Positions 50,273-59,059 of a stretch of DNA of 64,000 nucleotides are shown one piece after another. Under the pieces are notes generated by a model. The model was given only the letters and a program-made list of their open reading frames with translations. It made no database searches and was not told the DNA's origin. Source of the DNA: CAJCBL01 sp035298965. GTDB lineage: Bacteria > Verrucomicrobiota > Verrucomicrobiia > Opitutales > Opitutaceae. The DNA is taken from the NCBI GenBank assembly GCA_035298965.1, contig DATGXO010000147.1, positions 1 through 64,000 on the forward strand. Direction: 5' to 3'. Position 1 is the first letter of the stretch, and each line of letters opens with the position of its first letter. Both the position numbers and the translations under genes were made by a program.

Positions 50273-50932
50273 GTGACCAACTCCGAATCGCCCAGTCCGC
50301 GCGTACACGCCATCGGAGGCTGGCGCCGGCTCCTGCTCTGGCCGTTGGGCCTGTTGGTCCGCCTCTGGTGCCGCACGCTGCGGTTCGAGCTCGACGACGC
50401 CACGCGCGCCGCGCTCAGCCGCGCCGCCGGGCCCACGGTCTTCACACTCTGGCACAACCGCCTCTTCGTCACCGCCGAGATCTTCCGCCGGTTCCGCAAC
50501 GGCCGACGCATTTTCGCCCTCGTAAGCGCGAGCAAGGACGGCGCGTGGCTCGCGGCGTTCTTCGCGGTGATGGGCATGCACACCGTGCGCGGGTCCAGCA
50601 GCCGTTTCGGTCGCGAGGCGCTGCACTCCCTCGCCGAGAAACTCCAGCAGGGAGACGACATCGGCATCACGCCCGACGGTCCGCGCGGTCCCTGCTACGA
50701 TCTCAAGGGCGGCGGTGTCATCCTCGCGCGCAAGACCGGCGCCACGACGGTGTTGTTCGGCATCCGTTTCACCCGCGCTTGGCGGCTCCCGAGCTGGGAC
50801 CGTTTCTACCTGCCGTGGCCGTTCTCGCGGATCGTGCTGCACGCCGAGGAATGGAGCGCCGAGCGCCTCGCCAGTGACGAGAACGTGCTCGAGTCCGTGC
50901 GAGCGCGCCTGCTCGCGATCAATCCCGATTGA
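50273..50932 (+). CDS. Lysophospholipid acyltransferase family protein (DUF374)
   Basis: About 219 residues from the GTG at 50273; a TTG at 50237 would add 12 residues. The DUF374 pattern is clear: TLWHNRLFV (catalytic His motif), IFALVSASKDG, RGSSSRFG and ITPDGPRGP. Such proteins resemble acyltransferases of lipid A or phospholipid synthesis. A single hydrophobic region near the N-terminus (LLLWPLGLLVRLW) suggests inner-membrane association. The acyl acceptor is not determined. It follows the hybrid kinase by 69 bases on the same strand. Confidence 0.88.
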   Translation: MTNSESPSPRVHAIGGWRRLLLWPLGLLVRLWCRTLRFELDDATRAALSRAAGPTVFTLWHNRLFVTAEIFRRFRNGRRIFALVSASKDGAWLAAFFAVMGMHTVRGSSSRFGREALHSLAEKLQQGDDIGITPDGPRGPCYDLKGGGVILARKTGATTVLFGIRFTRAWRLPSWDRFYLPWPFSRIVLHAEEWSAERLASDENVLESVRARLLAINPD

Positions 50933-50937
50933 AAATG

Positions 50938-50965
50938 CGCCCGCCGGGGCGGTCCGCGGCGGGCG
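50938..50965 (-). terminator. Terminator hairpin between convergent genes
   Basis: An 8-bp G+C stem (50938-50945 with 50958-50965) lies between the DUF374 gene and the CBM-like gene. On the minus strand CATTTTC follows, so it best fits the end of the CBM-like gene, and it may also stop the opposite transcript. Confidence 0.5.
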
Positions 50966-51035
50966 AATTGTTCGTGGACGCCTGCGCCTTCCGTCGGCTC
51001 CTGTGCCGGGCCGGCGCGGGGCACCTGGTGGCCGA

Positions 51036-51440
51036 TCAGAACGTCGGCACGAGCGTGATCTTGTTGCCCGGTTCGACGACGAAATCGTCGCCCGTGCACC
51101 ACGTCTCGTCGTTGATGAGGAACTTGAAGATGATCGGCTTCGCCGCCGCCTCGATGGTGAAGGACCAGAGATCGTCCTTGAGGCAGTCGAGTGTCTGACC
51201 GCGATCCCAGCTCAAGCCCGGGCCTTCGCCGCGGACGTAGAGCGTGTTGCCGAAACCCACGTCGATGTTCGCCTGGATCACGGTGGGCTGCGGGCCGGCC
51301 GGCCGGGGGCGCTTCACAGCGGCGACCGGCTTCGGGGCGGCGGCAACCGGGGCGGGAGTCTCGACGGCGGTCGACGTCTTCTTCTTGGTTGAAGTGGCGC
51401 GCGGGGCGGCAGCACCAGCGGAGGTCTTCGTCTTTTTCAT
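51036..51440 (-). CDS. Small protein with CBM48/CBM20-like carbohydrate-binding domain
   Basis: A 134-residue protein. The first ~50 residues are Lys/Ala/Pro/Thr-rich and disordered (TKKKTSTAVETPAP). Residues ~55-134 form an immunoglobulin-like starch-binding domain with TLYVRGEGPGLSWDRG, DDLWSFTIE, IIFKFLIND and TWCTGDDFVVEPG. This matches the CBM48/CBM20 pattern of glycogen-branching and AMPK-type proteins. It has no catalytic part. It may target a partner to glycogen through the basic tail; this is inference. No glycogen gene is adjacent. Confidence 0.8.
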   Translation of the reverse strand: MKKTKTSAGAAAPRATSTKKKTSTAVETPAPVAAAPKPVAAVKRPRPAGPQPTVIQANIDVGFGNTLYVRGEGPGLSWDRGQTLDCLKDDLWSFTIEAAAKPIIFKFLINDETWCTGDDFVVEPGNKITLVPTF

Positions 51441-51747
51441 CGTTTGGTTTTCAGTTTCAGAACTGCGTCAGGCGGGCGGACCGTTCAGTCGGTTCTCCCG
51501 CTGTCCGGGCGCGCTGGGCGCCGGACGGCCGGTAGCATGGCCAGATTTTCCGATTTGTCACCGCCTTAGTCCGACGAGCGACGGGTTTTCACCTTCGCGC
51601 CATCGATCGGATTCATGCGGCGCCGGCCGCCGGTGGGGAACCGGCCGGCCGCGTCCGCACCCGCGTCTCGCGCGGTGAAAAAATCGCCGGAAATTCGTGT
51701 TTACTCCCGCCAAGAATCCCACCTGAATCCCCGCCCTTTCTGGTTTC
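51441..51747. other. Gap upstream of tRNA-Ala
   Basis: About 307 bases with no gene. It contains the leader of the CBM-like gene and presumably the tRNA promoter. No clear motif was identified. Confidence 0.35.
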
Positions 51748-51823
51748 GGGGTCGTAGCTCAGTTGGAAGAGCGCGTCGTTCGCAACGACGAGGTCAGGGG
51801 TTCGATCCCCCTCGGCTCCACCA
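51748..51823 (+). tRNA. tRNA-Ala (CGC)
   Basis: A 76-base cloverleaf with encoded CCA. The acceptor stem pairs GGGGTCG with CGGCTCC (one G-T and one T-G pair), and the anticodon stem CGTCG/CGACG carries loop TTCGCAA, anticodon CGC. It reads GCG, a codon frequent in these genes. It stands alone, without an rRNA operon nearby. Confidence 0.93.
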
Positions 51824-51951
51824 GGATTCGGCGCGAGTCCGATGATTGCTCGGCCGCACTGGACCACTCCCGCAGCAAGCTCTGCGACAGGCTGCGCACC
51901 CGCCTTCCGCTCCGGCGCGACCCTGTGCGGCAACCGCACCCCTGCACCCGA

Positions 51952-53493
51952 TCACGCGACGCTCACCTGCGTCGGCGCGAGCCCGCGATTGGCAGGGCCG
52001 TTGAGCACCTCGCCGCGGCAATCGAAACGTGAACCGTGCGCGGGGCAGTCCCAGGTTCGCTCCGTCGGATTCCAATGCACGATGCCACCAAGATGCGGGC
52101 ACACTGCCGAGCACTCGTGGAACGTTCCGTCCGCGTCGCGGCACACCGCCACCTTCGTCAAGCCGTGGCGCAGAACTGCCCCGGTCCCGGGCGGGACGAG
52201 TTTCGCCTTCTCGCCCTCACCCGCCGTGAGCCAATCCACGTACTGCGCCGCCGCGTTGGCGTTTTCCACCGCATAGTCCTTTGCCGCGCCGGGAGAGACG
52301 CGCGACGGATCGTAGAGCTCGGCCCAGGGATTCTCGCGCCCGACGATGAGGTCCGTGAGTAGCAGCCCCGCGATCGTGCCGTGGGCCATGCCATGCCCGG
52401 AGTCGCCCGTCGCAACGTACACGTTTTCCGCGTCCAACGGATTCCGCCCGATGAACGCCAGCCCGTCGACCGGCTCCATCACCTGTCCCGACCAACGGAA
52501 CTGGATCTCGCCGGCCTCCGGGAAACGCTCCCGCATCCACGCCTCGAGCCGGCCGTAACGCGCCTCGGCGTCGTCCGCCTGACCCGTCTTGTGGTCCTCG
52601 CCACCGACGATGAGAACCTCGCCCCCAGCAGCGCCGCCCGCCGCCTGCAAGCGTACATAGTGGTACGGATCCTCAGTGTCCCAATACAGCGCCGCCGGCA
52701 CCGCTCCGGCCGGGATCGCCGCTCCGATCACGTAGGTCCGGTAGGCCGCCTGCTTGGTGTGGATGACGAGGCGATCGTTCACCGGAGTGTTCGTCGCCAC
52801 CACGACGGCGCCGCAATTGACCGTCCGCCCGTCGGCCGTACCCACCTGCGCCGAACGACCGCCGTGCACCTCAACAACGTGCGTGCCGGCATGGATCCGC
52901 CCGCCAGCGCACACGATGGCGCTCGCGAGGGCGGCCAAGTACTTGAGCGGATGGACCTGCGCCTGCCGGGGGAACCGCAGCGCGCGACCGGTGTTAAACG
53001 ACGCCCACGGCGCGCGCTCCACGAAGGTAGCCGCCGTGAGGCCCGCGCGCTGCGCCGCCGCAAGTTCACGCTCGAGCAGATCGGGCTGCGCCTGCGCGCC
53101 GGTGAAAAGATACCCGTCGACACGCGCGAAATCGCAGTCGATGCGCAGTTCCTTCACGAGCCGCTCGATCGTGTCGATCGCCACGCCGTGGCTCTCCGCG
53201 GCGAGCCGCGCGCCGGTTCTCCCGTGCAAGCGCTCCAGCTCGATGAACCGGTCATCGAGCGCGTTCGCGAGATGCGCCGTCGTGCGCTCGGTCTCGCCGG
53301 AAAGGATCGGGCCGTCGTCGAGCACCACGACCGTCCTGCCGGCGCGCGTGAGGAAGTACGCAGTCGTCAGGCCGGCGATGCCCGCGCCGACGACGCACAC
53401 GTCCGCCTGCGCGTTCTCCGCCAACCTGGGAAACTGCGGCACGGTGGCGGTCGCCATCCACAGCGAGATCGTATGTCCGGCATGCGTCTTCAT
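51952..53493 (-). CDS. FAD-dependent oxidoreductase with C-terminal Rieske domain
   Basis: About 513 residues from the ATG at 53493. The DAO-type FAD domain begins with VVGAGIAGLTTAYFL (~32-46). The C-terminal Rieske 2Fe-2S domain has both ligand boxes, CPHLGG and CPAHGS (about 463-487). The pairing resembles YhfW-type proteins of Bacillus. The substrate is unknown. It lies beside a copper-binding protein and a copper/silver efflux operon, so a redox role in metal stress is possible but unproven. Upstream in-frame sequence was dropped because it has no homology. Confidence 0.87.
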   Translation of the reverse strand: MKTHAGHTISLWMATATVPQFPRLAENAQADVCVVGAGIAGLTTAYFLTRAGRTVVVLDDGPILSGETERTTAHLANALDDRFIELERLHGRTGARLAAESHGVAIDTIERLVKELRIDCDFARVDGYLFTGAQAQPDLLERELAAAQRAGLTAATFVERAPWASFNTGRALRFPRQAQVHPLKYLAALASAIVCAGGRIHAGTHVVEVHGGRSAQVGTADGRTVNCGAVVVATNTPVNDRLVIHTKQAAYRTYVIGAAIPAGAVPAALYWDTEDPYHYVRLQAAGGAAGGEVLIVGGEDHKTGQADDAEARYGRLEAWMRERFPEAGEIQFRWSGQVMEPVDGLAFIGRNPLDAENVYVATGDSGHGMAHGTIAGLLLTDLIVGRENPWAELYDPSRVSPGAAKDYAVENANAAAQYVDWLTAGEGEKAKLVPPGTGAVLRHGLTKVAVCRDADGTFHECSAVCPHLGGIVHWNPTERTWDCPAHGSRFDCRGEVLNGPANRGLAPTQVSVA

Positions 53494-53792
53494 CGCGCGC
53501 TCGACCGCGCGCCTCCTCCTACAGTTCCCCAGCGACGCGAAGAGCGGGCGACGCCCCGACGGGCGTTCTGGCAAACACCCCCAATTTGCGCACCTCCCGC
53601 TCCTGTCGCTCCCCGCGCGGCGCAGGAAACCGCACCGGCGACCGGGCGAATCCGCCGCGCGCTCTCACGGACCCCGCCCGATGCGGGCCGCGCGGCGATG
53701 GTTCTATCGTGGCGCTTCACGACCACCGCGAGCCGCGGCGGTCACACCAAAACCCCGGCGGCCATGCCCGCCATTCCGCGAGAGGAACCATC
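53494..53792. other. Gap between the oxidoreductase and the DUF326 gene
   Basis: About 300 bases between divergent genes, holding their promoters. Nothing else is recognised. A clear Shine-Dalgarno AGAGGA (53781-53786) stands before the DUF326 start, unusual for this window. Confidence 0.4.
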
Positions 53793-54131
53793 ATGTCACA
53801 CGAAATGTACCGCGATTGCATCCACGCCTGCGAACGTTGTCTCGAAGCCTGCGAACACTGTGCCACCGCGTGCCTGCACGAAGAGGATATCCGCCCCATG
53901 GTGCGTTGCATCGAACTCGACCGGAGCTGTGCCGACATCTGCGCGCTCGCGATTCGCGAGATGGCGCGCGGCTCGGCCTTCGCCGAGCAGGTCTGCCAGC
54001 TCTGCGCGACGATCTGCGAAACCTGCGGCGAGGAGTGCGCCCAACACCAGATGGACCACTGCCAACAATGCGCCGCGGCGTGCCGCCGCTGCGCCGATGC
54101 CTGTCACCAGATGATGGGGGTGCAGCGCTGA
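53793..54131 (+). CDS. Cysteine-rich four-helix copper-binding protein (DUF326)
   Basis: A 112-residue protein with 19 cysteines in the regular CxxxCxxC spacing of DUF326/Csp proteins (IHACERCLEACEHC and QQCAAACRRCADAC). In copper storage proteins of this type cysteines line the inside of a four-helix bundle and bind many Cu(I) ions. It has no signal peptide and should be cytosolic, like Csp3. It has a Shine-Dalgarno six bases before its ATG. It converges with cusA. Copper storage or detoxification is inferred. Confidence 0.9.
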   Translation: MSHEMYRDCIHACERCLEACEHCATACLHEEDIRPMVRCIELDRSCADICALAIREMARGSAFAEQVCQLCATICETCGEECAQHQMDHCQQCAAACRRCADACHQMMGVQR

Positions 54132-54143
54132 CGATAGCTGTTC

Positions 54144-54172
54144 GCGCACCCGCCGTGATCGCGGCGGTGCGC
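54144..54172. other. Hairpin between convergent DUF326 and cusA genes
   Basis: An 11-bp stem with one bulged C (54144-54155 with 54162-54172) lies in the 54-base gap. There is no T-run, so a rho-independent terminator is only possible. Confidence 0.35.
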
Positions 54173-54185
54173 AAGCCTCGCGACA

Positions 54186-57100
54186 TCACCCGATTTTCTC
54201 CGCGCCCTCCGGCACCGGCGATGCGCCGCGCAGTTGGCGCTTCCGCCAGAGGAAGAAAATCGCCGGGTAGACGAGCAGTTCCATCAACGTGGACGTGACA
54301 ACACCGCCGACCATCGGCATCGCGATGCGCTTCATCACATCGGCGCCGGTGCCGTGGCTCCAGAGGATCGGCAGCAGGCCGGCGATGATGACCGCCGCGG
54401 TCATCGCCTTCGGGCGGACGCGTTTCACGGCGCCGTGGTAGATCGCGTCACGCAGATCCGCGGGCGTGCGGAGCCGGCCGGTGCGTTTCCATTCGTCATA
54501 GGCGAGATCGAGGTAGAGCAGCATCACGACGCCCGTCTCGGCATCGAGGCCCGCGAGCGCGATGATGCCCACCCACACCGCGACGCTCAGGTTGTAGCCG
54601 CTCAGGTGCAGCGCCCAGAACGCACCAACGAGCGAGAACGGCACTGCGAGCAGCACGATCGCGGTCTTCGTCCACGAGCGGGTGTTCAGGTAGATGATGA
54701 AGAGGATGATGAGCAACGTGAGCGGCACCACGACCATGAGCCGCTGCTCGGCGCGTTGCATGTACTCGAACTGGCCGCTCCAGAACACGCTGTAGCCAAC
54801 CGGCACCGCGAGCTCGCCGCTCGCCTCCGCCTCCGCCACAGCGCGCTGTGCCGTGCGCACGTACGATCCGATGTCGCTGCTCTGCACGTCGACATAGATC
54901 CAGGCGTTGGGCACAGCGCCCTCGCTCTTCACGCCCATCGGCGCAGCGACGACCTTCACGTTCGCCAACTGGCTGAGCGGAATCTGCGCCATCGGCGCAG
55001 CGCCCGCACCGGCGGCGGGGCCGCCCATGCCGCCGCCGGTCGCGCCGAGCGGCTTCACCGGAATGAGCAGTTCGCGCAGTGCCTCCAGATTTTCGCGGTA
55101 GTCGCGCTCGTAGCGGAGGATCACGCCGTATCGTTCGAGTCCTTCGACCGTCGTCGTCAGCGGCATGCCGCCGAGCGCCACCTCGAGGATTTCCTGCACC
55201 TCGCCGACCGTGAGGCCGTAACGGGCGATGGCGTCGCGATCGATGTCGAACTCGATGTAGTTGCCGCCCATCACGCGCTCGGCGAACACGCTCGCCGTGC
55301 CCGGCACGCGGCGGACGATGTTCTCGATCGCCCCGGCGAGTCGCTCGAGCGTGGCGAGATCCGGCCCGGCGACCTTGATGCCGACCGGCGTCTTGATGCC
55401 GGTGGCGAGCATGTCGATACGCGTCTTGATCGGCATCGTCCACGCGTTCGTCAGGCCGGGGATCTGCACGGCGGCGTTGAGCGCGGCGACGAGTTCCTCG
55501 GTCGTGCGCCGGCGGTGGGCGGTCACCTGGCCGTCGTGGTCGCGGATGTCGACCGCGGGCCACTCCGCCTCCGGGCGCAACATGATCGTGGTCTCGATCA
55601 TGTCCATCGGCGCGGGATCGGTGGCGGTCTCGGCGCGGCCGATCTTGCCGAAGACATGGTGCACCTCGGGAAACGTGCGGATGATCTGGTCGGTCTGCTG
55701 CACGATCTCCTTGGCCTTCGTCGGCGAGATGCCGGGAAACGTCGTGGGCATGTAGAGCAGGTCGCCCTCGTGGAGCGGCGGCATGAACTCCGAGCCCAGG
55801 CTCTGGTAGGGAAACGCCGGATTCAGTTTCGCCGCCCAAGTCCTGAGCGCGCCCTCCGGCAACGGCCGCACGATCCAGGCATTCCACGGGAAGAACACCC
55901 AGCCAACGATCACCGCCGCGCCCACGATCACCGCCCAGCGGAACCGGATCACGAGGTCGAGCAAAGGATGGTAGAGCCAGATGAGAATACGGTTCAGCGG
56001 ATTCCGTTCCTCCGCCGGGATCTTGCCGCGGATGAAAAACCCCATCAGCACCGGCGCGAGCGTGATCGAGAGCAGCGCCGCCGCCGCCATCGAGTACGTT
56101 TTCGTGAACGCGAGCGGTTTGAACATCCGCCCCTCCTGGTCCTGCAACGTGAACACCGGCAGGAACGAAACCGTGATCACGAGCAGCGAGTAGAACAGCG
56201 TCGGCCCGACCTCCACCGCGGCGTCGCGGATGATGTCCCAGTGCGGCTTCTTCCCGCCGTCGTGCTCGAGGTGCTTGTGGGCGTTCTCGATCATGATGAT
56301 CGCGGCGTCCACCATCGCGCCGACGGCGATCGCGATGCCGCCGAGCGACATGATGTTCGAGCTCAGCCCCTGGCCGAACATGATCAGGATCGAAGCCAGC
56401 ACGGCGATCGGCAGGATCGTGATCGCCACGAGCGAGCTGCGCAGGTGCAGGAGAAACGCGAGGCAGACGAGCGCCACCACGATACTCTCCTCGATCAACT
56501 TCTCCTTCAACGTGCGCACCGCGCGATCGATCAGCGCCGTGCGATCGTACGCGACCGTGTAGCTCACGCCTTCCGGCAGGCTCTTCATCGCCGCATCGAG
56601 CCGCTTCTTCACGGCCTGGATCACCTCGCGCGTGTCGACGCCGTACCGCACGACGACCACGCCGCCCACTGTCTCGCCCTCGCCGTTGAGCTCGGCCACG
56701 CCGCGTCGCATGTCGGGGCCGAGTTGCACGTTCGCCACATCGCCGAGTCGGATCGGCGTGCCGCCCGCGCCGCGGCCCACGGCCACCTTGCGAAGGTCCT
56801 CGACGCTCTGCACGTAACCGCGCACGCGGAGGATGAACTCCTTCTCCGCCAGCTCGAGCGAGCGCCCGCCGACCTCGCCGTTACTCTTCTGCACCGCCAT
56901 CGCCACGTCGCTGATCGAGAGGTTGTACGCGTGCAGCCGGTGCGGATCGACGGTGATCTGGTACTGCTTCACGAACCCGCCGACCGACGCCACCTCCGCC
57001 ACGCCCTCCACGCCCGAGAGCTGGTAGCGCAAGAACCAGTCCTGCATCGAGCGCAGCTCCGCGAGATCGTGCTTTGTCGAGTTGAGCGCGTACATGAACG

Positions 57101-57515
57101 CCCAGCCCACGCCCGTCGCGTCCGGCCCGAGCCGCGGCGTGACGTTCGTCGGCAGACTTCCCTGCAGGCCGTTGAGATACTCGAGCACGCGGCTGCGCGC
57201 CCAGTACGGATCGGTGCCGTCCTCGAAGATCACGTAGGCGAACGAGTAACCGTAGAACGAGTACCCGCGCACGACCTTCGCCCGCGGCACCGAGAGCATC
57301 TTCGTCGTGATCGGGTACGTGACCTGGTCCTGCACGATCTGCGGCGCCTGGCCGGGCCACTCCGTGTAGATGATGACCTGCGTGTCCGAGAGGTCGGGGA
57401 TCGCGTCGAGCGGGATGCGCCGCAACGCGTAGATGCCGCCGAAGATCAGCGCCACGGTGGCGGCGAGCACGAGGAACTTGTTCTTCAGCGAGAACTCGAT
57501 GATGGCCTTGAGCAT
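54186..57515 (-). CDS. cusA: Copper/silver efflux RND transporter CusA
   Basis: A 1109-residue heavy-metal efflux RND pump, normal length is about 1040-1050. The membrane proton-relay Asp is in GAMVDAAI (near residue 405), and the N-terminal TYPITTKMLSVPRAKVVRG and PIKTRIDMLATGIKTPVG are CusA-like. Two cytoplasmic-side blocks of six membrane segments are visible. It takes Cu(I)/Ag(I) and works with CusB and CusC encoded just upstream on the same strand. It ends 55 bases from the DUF326 gene. Zn/Co/Ni specificity of CzcA is less likely given the CusB partner. Confidence 0.93.
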   Translation of the reverse strand: MLKAIIEFSLKNKFLVLAATVALIFGGIYALRRIPLDAIPDLSDTQVIIYTEWPGQAPQIVQDQVTYPITTKMLSVPRAKVVRGYSFYGYSFAYVIFEDGTDPYWARSRVLEYLNGLQGSLPTNVTPRLGPDATGVGWAFMYALNSTKHDLAELRSMQDWFLRYQLSGVEGVAEVASVGGFVKQYQITVDPHRLHAYNLSISDVAMAVQKSNGEVGGRSLELAEKEFILRVRGYVQSVEDLRKVAVGRGAGGTPIRLGDVANVQLGPDMRRGVAELNGEGETVGGVVVVRYGVDTREVIQAVKKRLDAAMKSLPEGVSYTVAYDRTALIDRAVRTLKEKLIEESIVVALVCLAFLLHLRSSLVAITILPIAVLASILIMFGQGLSSNIMSLGGIAIAVGAMVDAAIIMIENAHKHLEHDGGKKPHWDIIRDAAVEVGPTLFYSLLVITVSFLPVFTLQDQEGRMFKPLAFTKTYSMAAAALLSITLAPVLMGFFIRGKIPAEERNPLNRILIWLYHPLLDLVIRFRWAVIVGAAVIVGWVFFPWNAWIVRPLPEGALRTWAAKLNPAFPYQSLGSEFMPPLHEGDLLYMPTTFPGISPTKAKEIVQQTDQIIRTFPEVHHVFGKIGRAETATDPAPMDMIETTIMLRPEAEWPAVDIRDHDGQVTAHRRRTTEELVAALNAAVQIPGLTNAWTMPIKTRIDMLATGIKTPVGIKVAGPDLATLERLAGAIENIVRRVPGTASVFAERVMGGNYIEFDIDRDAIARYGLTVGEVQEILEVALGGMPLTTTVEGLERYGVILRYERDYRENLEALRELLIPVKPLGATGGGMGGPAAGAGAAPMAQIPLSQLANVKVVAAPMGVKSEGAVPNAWIYVDVQSSDIGSYVRTAQRAVAEAEASGELAVPVGYSVFWSGQFEYMQRAEQRLMVVVPLTLLIILFIIYLNTRSWTKTAIVLLAVPFSLVGAFWALHLSGYNLSVAVWVGIIALAGLDAETGVVMLLYLDLAYDEWKRTGRLRTPADLRDAIYHGAVKRVRPKAMTAAVIIAGLLPILWSHGTGADVMKRIAMPMVGGVVTSTLMELLVYPAIFFLWRKRQLRGASPVPEGAEKIG

Positions 57516-57543
57516 GGCGGGAGAGGGAAACGTCGCCGTCGGT

Positions 57544-59046
57544 TCAACCGCCGTGTTGGTGTGCGCCGGCGGGATGCTGTTTTCGCCACAGCTCCTCGGA
57601 GCGTTTGCCGTGTTGCACTTCGCTAGTGGGCACGAGATCCATGCCGCACTTCGGGCACTCGCCGGGATGGTCGGTCACCACGTCGGCGTGCGACTCCATC
57701 GGGCAGGTGTAGAACGTCGGCGCGCCGACCGGCGTCGGGGTGTCGCCGTGTACGTGTTCCTGGTGCGCAGGCGACGGCTCTGCGGGTGCCACAAGTTCCG
57801 CCGGCTTGGGCGTCGCGGAGGGGAAAGCCCCGTGGCCGGCATGGCCGCCCGGCAACGCCACGCCGGACGCCGCGTCGCCCTTGATCATCTTCTGGATCGC
57901 CTCGCGAAGCTGGCTCTCGGAATCGAGCATGAACTGGCCCGAAGTCACCACGCGCTCGCCCGCGGCGAGTCCGGCGAGCACCTCGTAATCGCCACCCTCG
58001 CTGCGCACGCCGAGGCGCACCTCGCGCGCGTCGAAGGTGCCGCTATCCTTCGCGATGAAGACTGTGTTGCGCTCGCCGCTGCGCAGGACCGCGATCTCCG
58101 GCACGAGCACCGCAGCGTCGTTCACCTGCGCCGCGAGATGCACATCGGTATACATCCCGGGCCGCAGGAAACCGTCGGGATTCGGGACCACGATGCGCGC
58201 CGCCACCGCGCGTGTCTGTTCGTCGACCTGCGGCAGAAGCCGCGCGATCGTGCCGGGAAACTCGCGACGCGCGCCGTAGCTCGTGCGCACGGTCACCGTC
58301 TGGCCCTCGTGCACGAACGGCAGGTCGCTCTCGTAGATCTGCGCGATCACCCACACGCTCGATAGGTCCGCGAGCCGGTAGATGCGCTCGCCGGGTTTCA
58401 TCATCTGCCCGGCCACGCCCATCTTCTCGATCACCACGCCGTCGGCCGGCGCGGGAAACACGCGGGTGCGCGGCGCCTCGCCGCCGCGTTCGAGCGCAGC
58501 GATCTCCTCGGCCGGGATGTCGAGCAACCGCAGCCGCATCTCGGCCGCGCGCGAAAGCGGTCCACGCTCGTCGCGCTCGGCCTTGCGCGCGGCGAGGTAG
58601 TTGAGCGCTGCGCCGTACAGATCGGGCGAGTAGATCTCGAAGAGCGGATCGCCGGCCTTCACCGCCGTCCAAGTCGCGTTCACATGAAGCTTCTCCAACC
58701 AGCCTTCGTACTTCGTGGTGATGTCGCGGAAACCCTCCTCGTTGTACGCGACCGAGCCGACGGTGCGGATCTCGCGCCGCGCCGGGCCGGTGCGCACGAG
58801 CGCGGTCTTGAGGTTCATCCGCTGCACCGTCGCGGCGTCGATCTGGATCGTGGTGCCCGCCGCGCCGGCGGCGTCGCCAAGGATCGGTTGCAACTTCATG
58901 CCGCAGATCGGGCAGTCGCCCGGCTGGTCGCGGATGATCTGCGGGTGCATGCCGCAGGTGTAGAGCTGCTTCGCCGCCCAGGCGGCGGGCGCCAGAAGCA
59001 GCAACGCGAGCGCGGCGAGGAGCAGAACGGTGGGACGAGTATTCAT
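57544..59046 (-). CDS. cusB: Periplasmic adaptor CusB with two heavy-metal-binding domains
   Basis: A 500-residue membrane-fusion protein. A signal peptide (about residues 1-24) is followed by a heavy-metal-binding motif YTCGMHPQIIRDQPGDCPICGM (shown here as YTCGMHP and CPICGMKL, residues ~29-52). The CusB body comes next (lipoyl, barrel and hairpin domains). A second binding motif lies near the C-terminus (YTCPMES and CPKCGMDL, ~447-470). The His/Gly-rich tail QHPAGAHQHGG is a further metal-binding stretch. Most CusB proteins have such a domain at one end or none. It is 28 bases before cusA and 13 bases after cusC. Confidence 0.93.
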   Translation of the reverse strand: MNTRPTVLLLAALALLLLAPAAWAAKQLYTCGMHPQIIRDQPGDCPICGMKLQPILGDAAGAAGTTIQIDAATVQRMNLKTALVRTGPARREIRTVGSVAYNEEGFRDITTKYEGWLEKLHVNATWTAVKAGDPLFEIYSPDLYGAALNYLAARKAERDERGPLSRAAEMRLRLLDIPAEEIAALERGGEAPRTRVFPAPADGVVIEKMGVAGQMMKPGERIYRLADLSSVWVIAQIYESDLPFVHEGQTVTVRTSYGARREFPGTIARLLPQVDEQTRAVAARIVVPNPDGFLRPGMYTDVHLAAQVNDAAVLVPEIAVLRSGERNTVFIAKDSGTFDAREVRLGVRSEGGDYEVLAGLAAGERVVTSGQFMLDSESQLREAIQKMIKGDAASGVALPGGHAGHGAFPSATPKPAELVAPAEPSPAHQEHVHGDTPTPVGAPTFYTCPMESHADVVTDHPGECPKCGMDLVPTSEVQHGKRSEELWRKQHPAGAHQHGG

Positions 59047-59059
59047 GAGAGGGCGCGAG

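Noticed and set aside
54234..57626. A ~1100-codon plus-strand frame opposite cusA
   Set aside because: cusA on the minus strand has complete RND motifs. The opposite frame is Arg/His/Glu-rich low-complexity sequence.
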